Source of the DNA: Streptomyces sp. TRM70350
Lineage (GTDB): Bacteria > Actinomycetota > Actinomycetes > Streptomycetales > Streptomycetaceae
DNA length: 64,000 nt
Assembly: GCF_019219825.1 (NCBI RefSeq)
Contig: NZ_JAHUXH010000029.1
Span: 1 to 64,000, forward strand
Reading direction: 5' to 3'
The notes beneath the pieces were generated by a model, which saw nothing but the letters and a program-made list of their open reading frames with translations, had not been told where the DNA came from and did no database searches. This document shows positions 27,379 to 35,942 of the stretch, piece after piece (position 1 is the stretch's first letter; every line of letters starts with the position of its first letter). Made by a program: the position numbers and the translations under genes.

Positions 27379-27949
27379 TACCGGATCGTGCGCGCGGAGT
27401 CCGGCGAGTCCGCACCGCAGGCGCTGCGCGAGCTGAAGCTGCGCGGCGACCTGGTGGCGGTGGTCCTGGCGGACTACCGCATGCCGCAGATGAACGGCTT
27501 CGAGTTCTGGAGCAGGCCCTGGACGTGTATCCGGGCGCGCGACGAGTGCTGCTGACCGCGTACGCGGACACCAACGCGGCGATCGACGCGATCAACGTCG
27601 TCGATCCGGACCACTCGGCGGCGGCCCGGCCGGGCTCGGCCAGGCGCCGAACATCTCGGTGCGCTGCGCACGGTCGTCGAGGCCGCGCACGGCTCCGACC
27701 GCCTGGAGCAGCTGACGCTGCGCGACGCGGCGACCGGGCACACCGAACTGGTCGACGCGCAGTGGCTGTTCGTGTTCACGAGGAGGGCCGGGCTGAGTAC
27801 GCGCGGGAGACCGAGGCGCTGCTCGGTGCCACGCGCTCGTCGGTCAGAGCACGGTCGCGGAGGCGCTGACGTATGTGTTCGGCAAGGGTCGTTGCCCCTC
27901 CTGCGACGCCGTGCCCACCGTCTCGGAGGGGGTGGAGAAGCAGTGGATA
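27379..27949 (+). pseudogene. Remnant of fused response regulator/thioredoxin reductase plus unknown 3' fragment
   Basis: Three or four reading frames must be joined. Segment 1 (27379-27507) reads YRIVRAESGES then VVLADYRMPQMNGFEF, a receiver domain. A missing C at about 27507 shifts the frame, and segment 2 (to about 27612) reads LEQALDVYPGARRVLLTAYA, then NAAIDAINVVD. Most of the middle is gone. Segment 3 (about 27640-27775) reads DRLEQLTLRDAATGHTELVD, a thioredoxin-reductase strand. A last piece (27776-27949) needs another shift and ends in GKGRCPSCDAVPTVSEGVEK; I do not recognise it. The intact actinobacterial family is an orphan receiver fused to an NTR-like FAD enzyme. Non-functional here. 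Confidence 0.75.
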
Positions 27950-28067
27950 TGAGGGGCGGCGTGCCCTCCGGCGGTGGCGCCGCCGGGAACCGCCGCATGC
28001 CGGTGCGCGTTGTCCGGTCAACACCCTGGACCCCTGACCACGACGAACACACCAGCAGGGCGGCACC

Positions 28068-29492
28068 ATGAGCGAGTTGGTCCCCGGAGGCAATCTGCCG
28101 CTCCCCGGCGGCCCGTTGACCGTGCGGGTCCCCGGCCCGTTCGACGTGTCCGCGCTCATCACCGACGACGACGGCAGGGTGCGCGGTGACGGCGACTTCG
28201 TGTTCTACAACCAGCCGACCGCGCCGGGAGCCGTCCTGCACGGCGACACGCTCACCGTCGACCCGCGGCGGCTGCGCGCCGGAGCCACCCGCGTCACGGT
28301 CGTCGTCAGCCCCGCCGACCCCGGCACACCGCTGGGCCGACTGCCCGTCCCCACGCTGTTCGTGACCGATCCCGGCGGCCGCCCACTCGCCCGTTTCACT
28401 CCCCCGCGCCCCGCACAGGAGACGGTCCTCCTGCTCGCCGAGCTGTACCGGCGCGGCGCGGACTGGAAGGTGCGCGCCCTCGGACAGGGGTACGCCGACG
28501 GACTGGCGGGCCTGGCCCGCGACTTCGGCGTGGACGTCGTGGACGACGACACACCGTCCTCCGTTGCGGCGGACACCCGCGCGGCCCCGACCGGCCCGGC
28601 GCATGCCCCCACGGCCACGACCGGCCCGGCGCATCCCCCCGCCGCCCCGACCGGGCCGGTGCACGCCCCGCGCCCTGCCACCGCACCGCACCCGCCGTCC
28701 GCCCCCGCCCCCGACCCCCACGGCTGCCTCCCCCTCATCAACACCGCCCGCGCCCGAGCCGGTTCCCCACCCGTCTCCCTCGACGCCCGCCTCACCACCG
28801 CCGCCCAGCAGCACGCCTCCGCCATGGCAGTCGCGGGCCGACTCGGCGTGGAGAGCCCGGACGGCGTCGCCGTCTACCAGCGCGTGACCGCCGCCGGATA
28901 CCCGTACATCACCATCGGCGAACATCTGGTCTCCGGCCCGCGCACACCGACCGAGTTCATCGACTACTGCCTGCGCACGGACGGCCCCCGCCGCACCCTG
29001 CACGACCCGGCCTTCACCCACGCCGGACTGGCTCACGCCAACGGCGGCCGCTCCGGGGACACCTACTGGACCGCGCTGTGGGCCAGCCCCCTCACCCAGG
29101 CCGACCTCACCCGCACGGCAGCCGACGTCATCGACCTCACCAACCACGAACGTGCCCATGCCGGTCTGCCGCCGCTGGGCCCCGACCCGGTACTGGCCGG
29201 CGCCGCACAGGCGCACAGCGCCGACATGGTGGCCCGGGACTTCTACTCCCACACCGCACCCGACGGCCGTCAGCCCTGGGACCGGGCCGCCGCCGCGGGC
29301 TCCACCCGCCGCTCCATCGGCGAGAACATAGCCTGCGGCCAGCGCTCCCCCACCGAGGTGGTGACCGGCTGGATGAACAGCCCCGGTCATCGCGCCAACA
29401 TCCTCAAGCCCGGCTTCACGCACATCGGCATCGGTTTCGCCTGCGGCGGCCGGGCGGGGACGTACTGGACCCAGCTCTTCGGCGGCGGCTGA
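28068..29492 (+). CDS. TerD domain fused to two CAP (SCP/PR-1) domains
   Basis: 474 residues. Residues 1-170 form a TerD-type domain: LVPGGNLPLPGGPLTVRVPG then FVFYNQPTAPGAVLHGD, with the VVVSPADPG strand. A Pro/Thr/Ala-rich linker with TGPAHAP-like repeats spans about 180-220. A first CAP-like domain (220-345) lacks canonical motifs; the second (345-474) is canonical, with HSADMVARDFYSHTAPDG, SIGENIACGQRSP and GWMNSPGHRANIL. No signal peptide is visible, which is odd because CAP domains are usually exported. TerD proteins bind calcium and act in stress responses. Next gene: AIM24, 82 bp away on the same strand. Confidence 0.88.
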   Translation: MSELVPGGNLPLPGGPLTVRVPGPFDVSALITDDDGRVRGDGDFVFYNQPTAPGAVLHGDTLTVDPRRLRAGATRVTVVVSPADPGTPLGRLPVPTLFVTDPGGRPLARFTPPRPAQETVLLLAELYRRGADWKVRALGQGYADGLAGLARDFGVDVVDDDTPSSVAADTRAAPTGPAHAPTATTGPAHPPAAPTGPVHAPRPATAPHPPSAPAPDPHGCLPLINTARARAGSPPVSLDARLTTAAQQHASAMAVAGRLGVESPDGVAVYQRVTAAGYPYITIGEHLVSGPRTPTEFIDYCLRTDGPRRTLHDPAFTHAGLAHANGGRSGDTYWTALWASPLTQADLTRTAADVIDLTNHERAHAGLPPLGPDPVLAGAAQAHSADMVARDFYSHTAPDGRQPWDRAAAAGSTRRSIGENIACGQRSPTEVVTGWMNSPGHRANILKPGFTHIGIGFACGGRAGTYWTQLFGGG

Positions 29493-29573
29493 GCGGCCAC
29501 CCACCAGCCGGGGCACGGCCCGCGGTTCGGTCGGCAAGTTGGCAGAACGACGTACACCGGACAGGATGCCCGC

Positions 29574-30251
29574 ATGAAGGGTGACCTCTTTTCCAGCGAG
29601 CACATGGTCCAGCCCGCGCAGACGCCGGGCATGACCGTCGAGAACGCCAAGTGCATCAAGTACGCGGTCAACGGCGAGATGCTGGCCCGGCAGGGCGCGA
29701 TGATCGCCTACCGCGGCAACCTCGCATTCGAGCGCAAGGGCCAGGGCGTGGGCGGCATGCTCAAGCGCGCGGTCACGGGCGAGGGGCTGCCCCTCATGGC
29801 GGTGCGCGGCCAGGGCGAGGCGTGGTTCGCGCACGAGGCGCAGAACTGCTTCGTCGTCGACATCGACCCGGGCGAGGAGTTCACGGTCAACGGCCGCAAC
29901 GTCCTGTGCTTCGACGCCTCGTTGTCGTACCGGATCGCCACGGTGAAGGGTGCGGGCATCACCGGCGGCGGGCTGTTCAACAGTGTCTTCAGCGGACAGG
30001 GCAGGCTCGGGCTGGTGTGCGAGGGCAGCCCGCTGGTCATTCCCGTCTCGGCGCAGTATCCGGTGTATGTCGACACGGACGCGGTCGTCGGCTGGACCGC
30101 CGGCCTGCAGACGTCCCTGCACCGCTCGCAGTCCATCGGGTCGATGCTGCGCGGCGGTTCCGGGGAGGCCGTGCAACTCGTGCTCCAGGGCGAAGGATTC
30201 GTCGTCGTACGACCGAGCGAGGCGACCCCGCAGAAGGCCCAGCAGCACTGA
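29574..30251 (+). CDS. AIM24 (DUF124) family protein
   Basis: 225 residues, the usual length for bacterial AIM24 beta-sandwich proteins. KCIKYAVNGEMLARQGAMIA opens the fold; later strands include GEGLPLMAVRGQGEAWFAHE and LTVNG-like FTVNGRNVLCFD. Members are often encoded beside TerD proteins and are thought to be stress- or membrane-associated; mechanism unknown. Here it follows a TerD-CAP fusion. The transcript should end at the hairpin at 30331. Confidence 0.9.
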   Translation: MKGDLFSSEHMVQPAQTPGMTVENAKCIKYAVNGEMLARQGAMIAYRGNLAFERKGQGVGGMLKRAVTGEGLPLMAVRGQGEAWFAHEAQNCFVVDIDPGEEFTVNGRNVLCFDASLSYRIATVKGAGITGGGLFNSVFSGQGRLGLVCEGSPLVIPVSAQYPVYVDTDAVVGWTAGLQTSLHRSQSIGSMLRGGSGEAVQLVLQGEGFVVVRPSEATPQKAQQH

Positions 30252-30330
30252 GGGCACACACCCCCTGAAGTGAACTGCGCCGCGCGAGCAACCCCGCGGA
30301 CCCGACCGACGTCTTGACCGACAACAGTGA

Positions 30331-30364
30331 CGCCCTGGCCCCTCGGGTGGCCAGGGCGGGTTTT
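30331..30364 (+). terminator. Rho-independent terminator
   Basis: CGCCCTGGCC (30331-30340) pairs with GGCCAGGGCG (30349-30358) across an eight-base loop, followed by GG and TTTT at 30361-30364. It ends the TerD-CAP/AIM24 unit. Confidence 0.8.
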
Positions 30365-30381
30365 CGGGGTGCTATACACAC

Positions 30382-30406
30382 CATGTATACGCACCGTGTA
30401 TACATG
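30382..30406. promoter_or_regulatory. GTATAC-type dyad before the TPR gene
   Basis: CATGTATAC (30382-30390) and GTATACATG (30398-30406) are perfect inverted copies with a 7-bp spacer. Related half-sites (CTATACAC at 30372, CATACATG at 30412) flank it, and it overlaps the ribosome binding site region of the TPR gene. Likely the site of a repressor, for instance of the GntR type. Confidence 0.65.
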
Positions 30407-30416
30407 AAGGGCATAC

Positions 30417-31469
30417 ATGTACGGCAAGGCAGTCGCCCCGGAGTACCAGGGCGCCCTCACCACCCTGTCCGTGAACTCCTCGCTGGTCGACGTACTGACC
30501 ACCGGCACGGAGCAGTTGAAGGCCGCCGAACGGGCCGGGCAGCCCGGCGAGGCGGCCCGCTGCGGGCTCGCCGTCGCCGAGGCGCACCGGCGGCTGGGGC
30601 AGGTGCGGGAGGCGGAGCAGGCATGGAAGGCGAGTTACCGAGCGGCCCGGGACGCCGGGGACACGGCCGCGATGGCCTGGGCACTGTGGAGCGGCGGCAC
30701 GCTGGCCCGGCAGCGCGGCTCGTTCGCCCTGGCCCGGCGGCTGCTGGGGCTCGCGGCCGAACTCGGCGAACGCGGCGGCGACATCGTCGTCCGCGGCTAC
30801 TCACTGGCGGGCCTGGCGGAGACCGGCCGCATCCAGGGCGACTACGCGGCCGTCGGCAGGCTGCACGAGCAACTGCTGGCCGAGGCCCGCCGGCGTGGCG
30901 AGGCGCGGCACACGGTGTGGGCGTTGGAGGGCATCGCACAGATGCACCGCAACACCGGGTCGTACGACCGGGCGTACGAGCTGTTCGAGGAGGCGGCCGA
31001 GATCGCGGCACGCGCCGACGACCGGCGCGGTCACGCCTGGGCGCTGCGCGGGCTCGCCGACGTGGTCTCCGTCCGGGACGGCGACACCGAGCGGGCGCTC
31101 GCCCTGCTGAGCGAAGCGGAGGCCACGTGCCGGGCGATGAACCTGACGAGCGCGCTGGCCTACAACCACAAGATGCGCGGCAACGTCTTCTACCGTGCCG
31201 GGCGGTACGCCGAGGCCCGCGACCTCTACGAGCAGGCGCTGGCGGGGTTCCGCGGCATGAGCGAACCGCGCGGGGCGGCGCTCGCCCGGCTCGGCCTGGC
31301 CAAGTCCCTCGCACAACTGGGCCGCGACCGCGCCGAGACCGCCACCGAACTGGCCGACCTGGCCACGGAGTTGGACCGCATAGGGCTGCGGCACGCGCGG
31401 GAGATGGTGGCGCGGGCGCAGCAGGAGTTCGGCCTGGACGCGAAGCGGGCCGTGGAGGTCGTACGGTGA
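30417..31469 (+). CDS. Tetratricopeptide-repeat protein
   Basis: 350 residues made almost wholly of 34-residue helical repeats, for example RRLGQVREAEQAWKASYRAA, HRNTGSYDRAYELFEEAAEI and YRAGRYAEARDLYEQALAGF. No N-terminal DNA-binding domain, no signal peptide. AAGGG is 6 bp before the ATG. Its last four bases (GTGA) overlap the GTG of the polyprenyl synthetase, so translation is coupled and the two probably act together. A dyad operator at 30382-30406 covers the leader. Confidence 0.82.
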   Translation: MYGKAVAPEYQGALTTLSVNSSLVDVLTTGTEQLKAAERAGQPGEAARCGLAVAEAHRRLGQVREAEQAWKASYRAARDAGDTAAMAWALWSGGTLARQRGSFALARRLLGLAAELGERGGDIVVRGYSLAGLAETGRIQGDYAAVGRLHEQLLAEARRRGEARHTVWALEGIAQMHRNTGSYDRAYELFEEAAEIAARADDRRGHAWALRGLADVVSVRDGDTERALALLSEAEATCRAMNLTSALAYNHKMRGNVFYRAGRYAEARDLYEQALAGFRGMSEPRGAALARLGLAKSLAQLGRDRAETATELADLATELDRIGLRHAREMVARAQQEFGLDAKRAVEVVR

Positions 31470-32524
31470 GGGCGCCGGACTCGGCCGTACGGACCCCGGC
31501 CTGCGCACACGAAGTCCTGCCCCCGGACTCCGCTCCCGAAGTGCTCCGCCGCTGCCGCGCGTTGGTGCGGCCCGCGCTGCGGGAGGCGGTCGGACGGATG
31601 CACCCCTGGATGAGTGAGATGGCCGCGTACTCCTTCGGCTGGTGCGAGGTCGGCGGTGGACCGGCCGTCGCGCCGGGCGGCAAGGGGGTCCGGCAGGCGC
31701 TGGCCGTGCTCGGCGCGGAGGCGGCCGGCGCGTCCGGGCGGTCCGGCGTACCGGCGGCGGTCGCGGTGGAGTTGGTGCACGCCTTCTCCCTCCTGCACGA
31801 CGACATCATGGACGGCGACACGACCCGGCGCCGCCGCCCCGCCGTGTGGAAGGCCTACGGCACGGGTCCGGCGGTCCTCGCGGGTGACGCGCTGTTCGCG
31901 CTGGCCGTCGGCACACTCGCCGCGGCGGGACCGGACGCCGTACGGCTGCTGTCCGTGGCGCTGGCCGATCTGGTGCGCGGGCAGGCCGACGACCTGCTGT
32001 TCGCCGCCCGGCCCTGGAGCGGCCCCGACCGCGTGCGGCCCGCGGAGTACCGGGCGATGGCCGAGCACAAGACGGGCTCGCTGCTCGGCGCCGCGCTCGC
32101 CCTCGGTGCCCTGCTCGGCGGCGCTCCCCCGGCCATGGTCGCCGCGCTCGACCGCGCCGGACGCCATCTCGGCGTCGCCTTCCAGGTCGTGGACGACGTG
32201 CTGGGCATCTGGGGCGATCCGGTCGTGACCGGCAAGCCGGTGCTCGCCGATCTGCGGGAGCGGAAGAAGACGTTCCCGGTGCTGCTCGCGCTGGACTCCC
32301 CCGACCCGGCGGCCCGGCACCTCGCCGCGCTCCTGGAGTCCGCCGGTGACCCGGCCGAGGCCGCGGCGCTGATCGCGGCGGCGGGCGGACGCGCGGCGGC
32401 CCTGGCCGAGGCCCGATGGCAGATCGACGCCGGGCAGGCCGCACTCGCGGACGTGTCCCTCGACGCGCGGGCGGGCGCCGAGCTGCGGTCGCTGCTGGAC
32501 TTCCTGGTGCGGCGGGACCTGTGA
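31466..32524 (+). CDS. Polyprenyl synthetase family protein
   Basis: 352 residues from a GTG overlapping the TPR stop. Isoprenyl diphosphate synthase: first Asp-rich motif LLHDDIMDGD (near residue 110) and the second, FQVVDDVLGIWGD (near 242), with KTGSLLGAALALGALL between. Adds isopentenyl units to an allylic diphosphate to form a C15-C20 or longer chain. The second motif is DDVLG rather than DDxxD, as in many bacterial members. There is no terpene cyclase nearby, so the product is unclear; coupling with a TPR protein is unusual. Confidence 0.88.
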   Translation: MRAPDSAVRTPACAHEVLPPDSAPEVLRRCRALVRPALREAVGRMHPWMSEMAAYSFGWCEVGGGPAVAPGGKGVRQALAVLGAEAAGASGRSGVPAAVAVELVHAFSLLHDDIMDGDTTRRRRPAVWKAYGTGPAVLAGDALFALAVGTLAAAGPDAVRLLSVALADLVRGQADDLLFAARPWSGPDRVRPAEYRAMAEHKTGSLLGAALALGALLGGAPPAMVAALDRAGRHLGVAFQVVDDVLGIWGDPVVTGKPVLADLRERKKTFPVLLALDSPDPAARHLAALLESAGDPAEAAALIAAAGGRAAALAEARWQIDAGQAALADVSLDARAGAELRSLLDFLVRRDL

Positions 32525-32692
32525 CGGCCGCGGACCGTCCGTGACGATCTGGGCGAGGCGCAGCGCAGCACACTGACGGAACGTCAAAGCTGGGCCGTCG
32601 CCCGAATATGCGCCCCCCTCGTTGAACACACTCCGTGGCGCCCCGCGTACCTCTGGGAAAGGTGAGAGCCAGGCGTTCAGCGAGGGTTGGCC

Positions 32693-34345
32693 ATGAGCAA
32701 GACGCACGTCTCCGCACACCAGTTGGTCGCCGGGAGGTACCGGCTCCTTGAGGTCGTCCATCGCGAAGCGAACCGCGTCTGCTGGTACGGGGAGGACGTG
32801 GAGGCCGGGCGCCCCTGTCTGCTGACCCAGGTCGGACTGCCGGGCGAGCCGGACGGGGAGGACGCGCGCCGGATCGTCGGCCGCGTCATGCGCATGTCGG
32901 AGACGATGGGACGGCTGTGCCCCGGCCGGGTCGCGACCGTCGTCGACGCGGTCGCGGAGGAGGGCTCGCTGTGGACGGTCACCGAGTGGATCGGTGGCAC
33001 GCCACTCGGGGAACTTCTCGCGGAGCACGGCTCGTTGAACTATGTGCGGGCGGCCCGCATCGGGCTGGAGCTGCTCGACGTGCTGGAGGTCGCGCACGGC
33101 CAGGGCGTCACGCACGGCGAGCTGAGCCCCGGCCAGGTCCTCGTCCGCGAGGAGGGTCCGGTCGTGGTGTCGGGCTTCGGGCTGGCGGGCGCGACCCTGG
33201 CCCCACGGCTCACGGCGTTGTCGTACGCCTCACCGGAGCAGGCCCGCGACGAGCGCATCGGCCCCGCCGCCGACCTGTGGGCGCTGGGCGCGATCCTCTA
33301 CACCATGGTCGAGGGGCGGCCGCCGTTCCGGGACCGGGACCGGCCCGAGGCGACCCTGAAGGGCGTGGACCGGCTCCCGCTGCGCACACCGCTGCGCGCG
33401 GGACCGCTCACCCAGGCCGTCCAGGGGCTGCTGCGCAAGGACTGCCGGGAGCGCCTCACCCGGCCCGTGGTGCGCCAGGCGCTCACCCGCGTGGTCAACG
33501 AGGACCCCGACGCGGCCCTGCCCACCGCGCCGGTCCCCCGGCTGCGCCGCGCGTACGCCACGGCCCTGCACGCCACCGACCCGGGGTGGAGCAGACGGAC
33601 CATGATCGCCGGGACGGCCCTGGCCGTGGTCACCGTCGCGGTCGCCGTCCTCGCCGTGACCCGCGAGCTCCCCGGTACGAGCACCTCCGCGTCCGGCCCC
33701 GGCCCGCGCCCGTCGGCCTCCGCCACCGCACCGGAGCCGAACCGCCCGTCCACCCCCGCACCGAGCCCGACATCACCGGCCCCGAGCACCCCGAGCACCC
33801 CGCCCCCTGCGAGCACTCCGCCTTCTCCGAGCGCCCCGCCGACCAGCGCGGCCCCGTCCCCCTCGGCCCCCGCCCTGCCGCCGGGCTTTGGCACCTACCG
33901 CTCCCCCGAGGGCTTCTCCCTCGCCCTCCCCAAGGACTGGGAGCCGCTGAGCACCACGCGCGCGTCCGACCTGGCGTACCGCGTGGTGCTCGGCGCGCCC
34001 GACGACCCGCGCACACTGGCGGTGACGTACAGCAAGCGTGTCGGGCCGGACCCGGTCGCCGTCTGGCGGGACGACGTCGAACCGGGGCTGCAGCAGGCCG
34101 CCGACGGCTATCGGCGACTCGGGGACATCCGGGCGACGACGTACCGGGGCCAGAAGGCCGCCGACATGGAGTGGCTCGCCGATGTCGACGGCACCCGGGT
34201 GCGCACCCTGGGCCGTGGCTTCCTCATCGGCGACGGCCGCGGCTACTCACTGCGCTGGACGACCCCGGCCGAGGACTGGGACGACGCCGAGAACCGCCAG
34301 GCACTGGACGTCTTCCTGCGCACCTTCCGACCGGCCGAGGACTGA
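32693..34345 (+). CDS. Transmembrane serine/threonine pseudokinase
   Basis: 550 residues. Kinase-like fold at about 15-275, retaining SYASPEQARD (APE motif) and AADLWALGAILYTMVEGRPP. The catalytic residues are missing: the VAxK lysine region reads RPCLLTQVG, the HRDLKPxN loop is HGELSPGQ (residues 141-148), and DFG is GFG (G161). A membrane helix (about 303-325) follows, then a Ser/Pro/Thr-rich wall-spanning linker (330-400) and an extracellular C-terminal domain (about 400-550) starting YRSPEGFSLALPKDWEP. So a membrane scaffold or sensor, not an active kinase. GAGGG lies 6 bp before ATG 32693. Confidence 0.85.
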   Translation: MSKTHVSAHQLVAGRYRLLEVVHREANRVCWYGEDVEAGRPCLLTQVGLPGEPDGEDARRIVGRVMRMSETMGRLCPGRVATVVDAVAEEGSLWTVTEWIGGTPLGELLAEHGSLNYVRAARIGLELLDVLEVAHGQGVTHGELSPGQVLVREEGPVVVSGFGLAGATLAPRLTALSYASPEQARDERIGPAADLWALGAILYTMVEGRPPFRDRDRPEATLKGVDRLPLRTPLRAGPLTQAVQGLLRKDCRERLTRPVVRQALTRVVNEDPDAALPTAPVPRLRRAYATALHATDPGWSRRTMIAGTALAVVTVAVAVLAVTRELPGTSTSASGPGPRPSASATAPEPNRPSTPAPSPTSPAPSTPSTPPPASTPPSPSAPPTSAAPSPSAPALPPGFGTYRSPEGFSLALPKDWEPLSTTRASDLAYRVVLGAPDDPRTLAVTYSKRVGPDPVAVWRDDVEPGLQQAADGYRRLGDIRATTYRGQKAADMEWLADVDGTRVRTLGRGFLIGDGRGYSLRWTTPAEDWDDAENRQALDVFLRTFRPAED

Positions 34346-34385
34346 TGGCCCCGGCCCGCTGATCCCCAGCGCTCACCGCTGCGCC

Positions 34386-34410
34386 GTTTCCGCTCGCCCC
34401 ACGCGGAAAC
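34386..34410. promoter_or_regulatory. Perfect dyad GTTTCCGC-N9-GCGGAAAC
   Basis: The arms are at 34386-34393 and 34403-34410, ten bases before the start of the LLM oxidoreductase gene and 41 after the pseudokinase stop. It could be a terminator for the first or an operator for the second. Confidence 0.5.
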
Positions 34411-34419
34411 TCGCCCCCC

Positions 34420-35391
34420 ATGGTGCAAATCGGATACACGATGATGACCGAACAGGCCGGCCCCCGTGATCTCGTGGACCACGTGGTACGGGCCGAGGAG
34501 GCAGGGTTCGACTTCTCCGTGACCTCGGACCACTACTTTCCGTGGCTGCGCTCGCAGGGTCATTCCCCGTACGCGTGGAGTGTGCTGGGCGCGGCCGCGC
34601 AGGCGACGGACCGCATCCCGCTGATGACCTACGTGACCTGTCCGACCTTCCGCTACCACCCGGCGGTGGTGGCGCAGAAGGCGGCGACCATGCAGCTGCT
34701 GTCGCAGGGCCGCTTCCGACTGGGCCTCGGGTCGGGCGAGAACCTCAACGAGCATGTGGTCGGCGGTGGTTGGCCGTCCGTCGACGTGCGGCACGAGATG
34801 CTTCAGGAAGCGGTCGAGATCATCCGGGCGCTGTTCGAGGGCGGCCATGTGAACCATCGCGGCACGCACTTCGACGTGGAGTCGGCCCGGCTGTGGGACG
34901 TGCCCGACGAGCCGCCGCAGATCGGCATCGCCGTCTCCGGCGAACGCTCCTGCGCGCTGGCGGGCCACCTCGCCGACCTCCTCATCGCGACGGAACCGAA
35001 GCCGGGCCTGCTGGAGGCCTTCGACCGGCACGGCGGTACGGGCAAGCCGCGGGTGGGCCAGCTGCCGGTCTGCTACGACACCGACCGCGAGGCGGCGGTG
35101 AAGCGGGCGCACGCGCAGTTCCGCTGGTTCGGCAACGGCTGGAAGGTCAACTCCGAGCTGCCGCACCCGGATTCCTTCGAGTCGGCCACCCAGTTCGTGT
35201 CCCCGGACGACGTCGCCGCGTCGATTCCGTGCGGCGACGACCCGGAGGACTTCGTGGCGGCGGTACGCCCGTACGCCGAGGCCGGGTTCACGGAGATCGC
35301 CCTCGTCCAGATCGGCGGCGACTCGCAGCCGGAGTACCTGGACTGGTCGGCGAAGACCCTGCTGCCGGCGCTGCGCGACGCCCTCGGGTGA
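34420..35391 (+). CDS. LLM-class (probably F420-dependent) oxidoreductase
   Basis: 323 residues, bacterial luciferase-like TIM barrel. VQIGYTMMTEQAGPRDLVDH, then EAGFDFSVTSDHYFPW and GRFRLGLGSGENLNEHVVG are the blocks shared with F420-dependent glucose-6-phosphate dehydrogenase-like proteins. Uses reduced F420 (or FMN) to reduce an unknown substrate in the cytoplasm. Preceded by a strong dyad. No partner genes suggest its substrate. Confidence 0.88.
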   Translation: MVQIGYTMMTEQAGPRDLVDHVVRAEEAGFDFSVTSDHYFPWLRSQGHSPYAWSVLGAAAQATDRIPLMTYVTCPTFRYHPAVVAQKAATMQLLSQGRFRLGLGSGENLNEHVVGGGWPSVDVRHEMLQEAVEIIRALFEGGHVNHRGTHFDVESARLWDVPDEPPQIGIAVSGERSCALAGHLADLLIATEPKPGLLEAFDRHGGTGKPRVGQLPVCYDTDREAAVKRAHAQFRWFGNGWKVNSELPHPDSFESATQFVSPDDVAASIPCGDDPEDFVAAVRPYAEAGFTEIALVQIGGDSQPEYLDWSAKTLLPALRDALG

Positions 35392-35492
35392 ACTCGTGTG
35401 CCAGGGGCGGAGAATCACCCTCACGACTGAGCATCACGCGCACGACGGGGGTACTAGAGGTTTCTACGACCGTTCTCCTCGGAGGCCCTCTC

Positions 35493-35918
35493 GTGAACCC
35501 CAATGTGCACAAGACCTTGGTCATGCAGCTCCAGGCGGGCGCCACGGACCGCTTCCCCGTGCTCGCCCACCTCAGCTACGACGCCGACGACCCGTTCGCC
35601 GTCACCGCGGTGTTCAGTCACGACGGCCATGTGCTGGCCCGGTGGCGGCTGGACCGCGAGATGGTCCTCGACGGGCTGCACCGGCCCGTCGGCGTGGGCG
35701 ATGTGCGGTTCCGCCCGGTGTCGACGGGCGTCTGGGAGGAGCTGTGCATGGAGTTCCTCGGCAACGCCCGGTCCGACGGCGAACGCCATCACGCGGTGGT
35801 GTTCGCCTGGGCCCCGGCCGTCGAGTCGTTCCTGCGCCAGACCCACGAGATCGTCGCGCCCGGGCAGGAGCGGATCCAGGTGGACGACTTCCTGGCCGAG
35901 GTCATCGCCGAGGGCTGA
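35493..35918 (+). CDS. SsgA-like (SALP) sporulation/cell-division regulator
   Basis: 141 residues, the normal size of an SsgA-like protein. AHLSYDADDPFAVTAVF, WRLDREMVLDGLHRPVG and VGDVRFRP mark the family, which exists only in morphologically complex actinomycetes. SALPs help place septa and remodel the wall during sporulation. GTG at 35493 follows GGAGG by 7 bp. Which SALP (SsgA-SsgG) is uncertain; sequence is closer to SsgB-like small members than to SsgA. Confidence 0.9.
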   Translation: MNPNVHKTLVMQLQAGATDRFPVLAHLSYDADDPFAVTAVFSHDGHVLARWRLDREMVLDGLHRPVGVGDVRFRPVSTGVWEELCMEFLGNARSDGERHHAVVFAWAPAVESFLRQTHEIVAPGQERIQVDDFLAEVIAEG

Positions 35919-35942
35919 GCGACCGGCGGGAGTTGAGTAGCC

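Noticed and set aside
31466..32524. Geosmin or other terpene cluster around the polyprenyl synthetase
   Set aside because: No cyclase, methyltransferase or P450 gene occurs within 20 kb on either side in this window.
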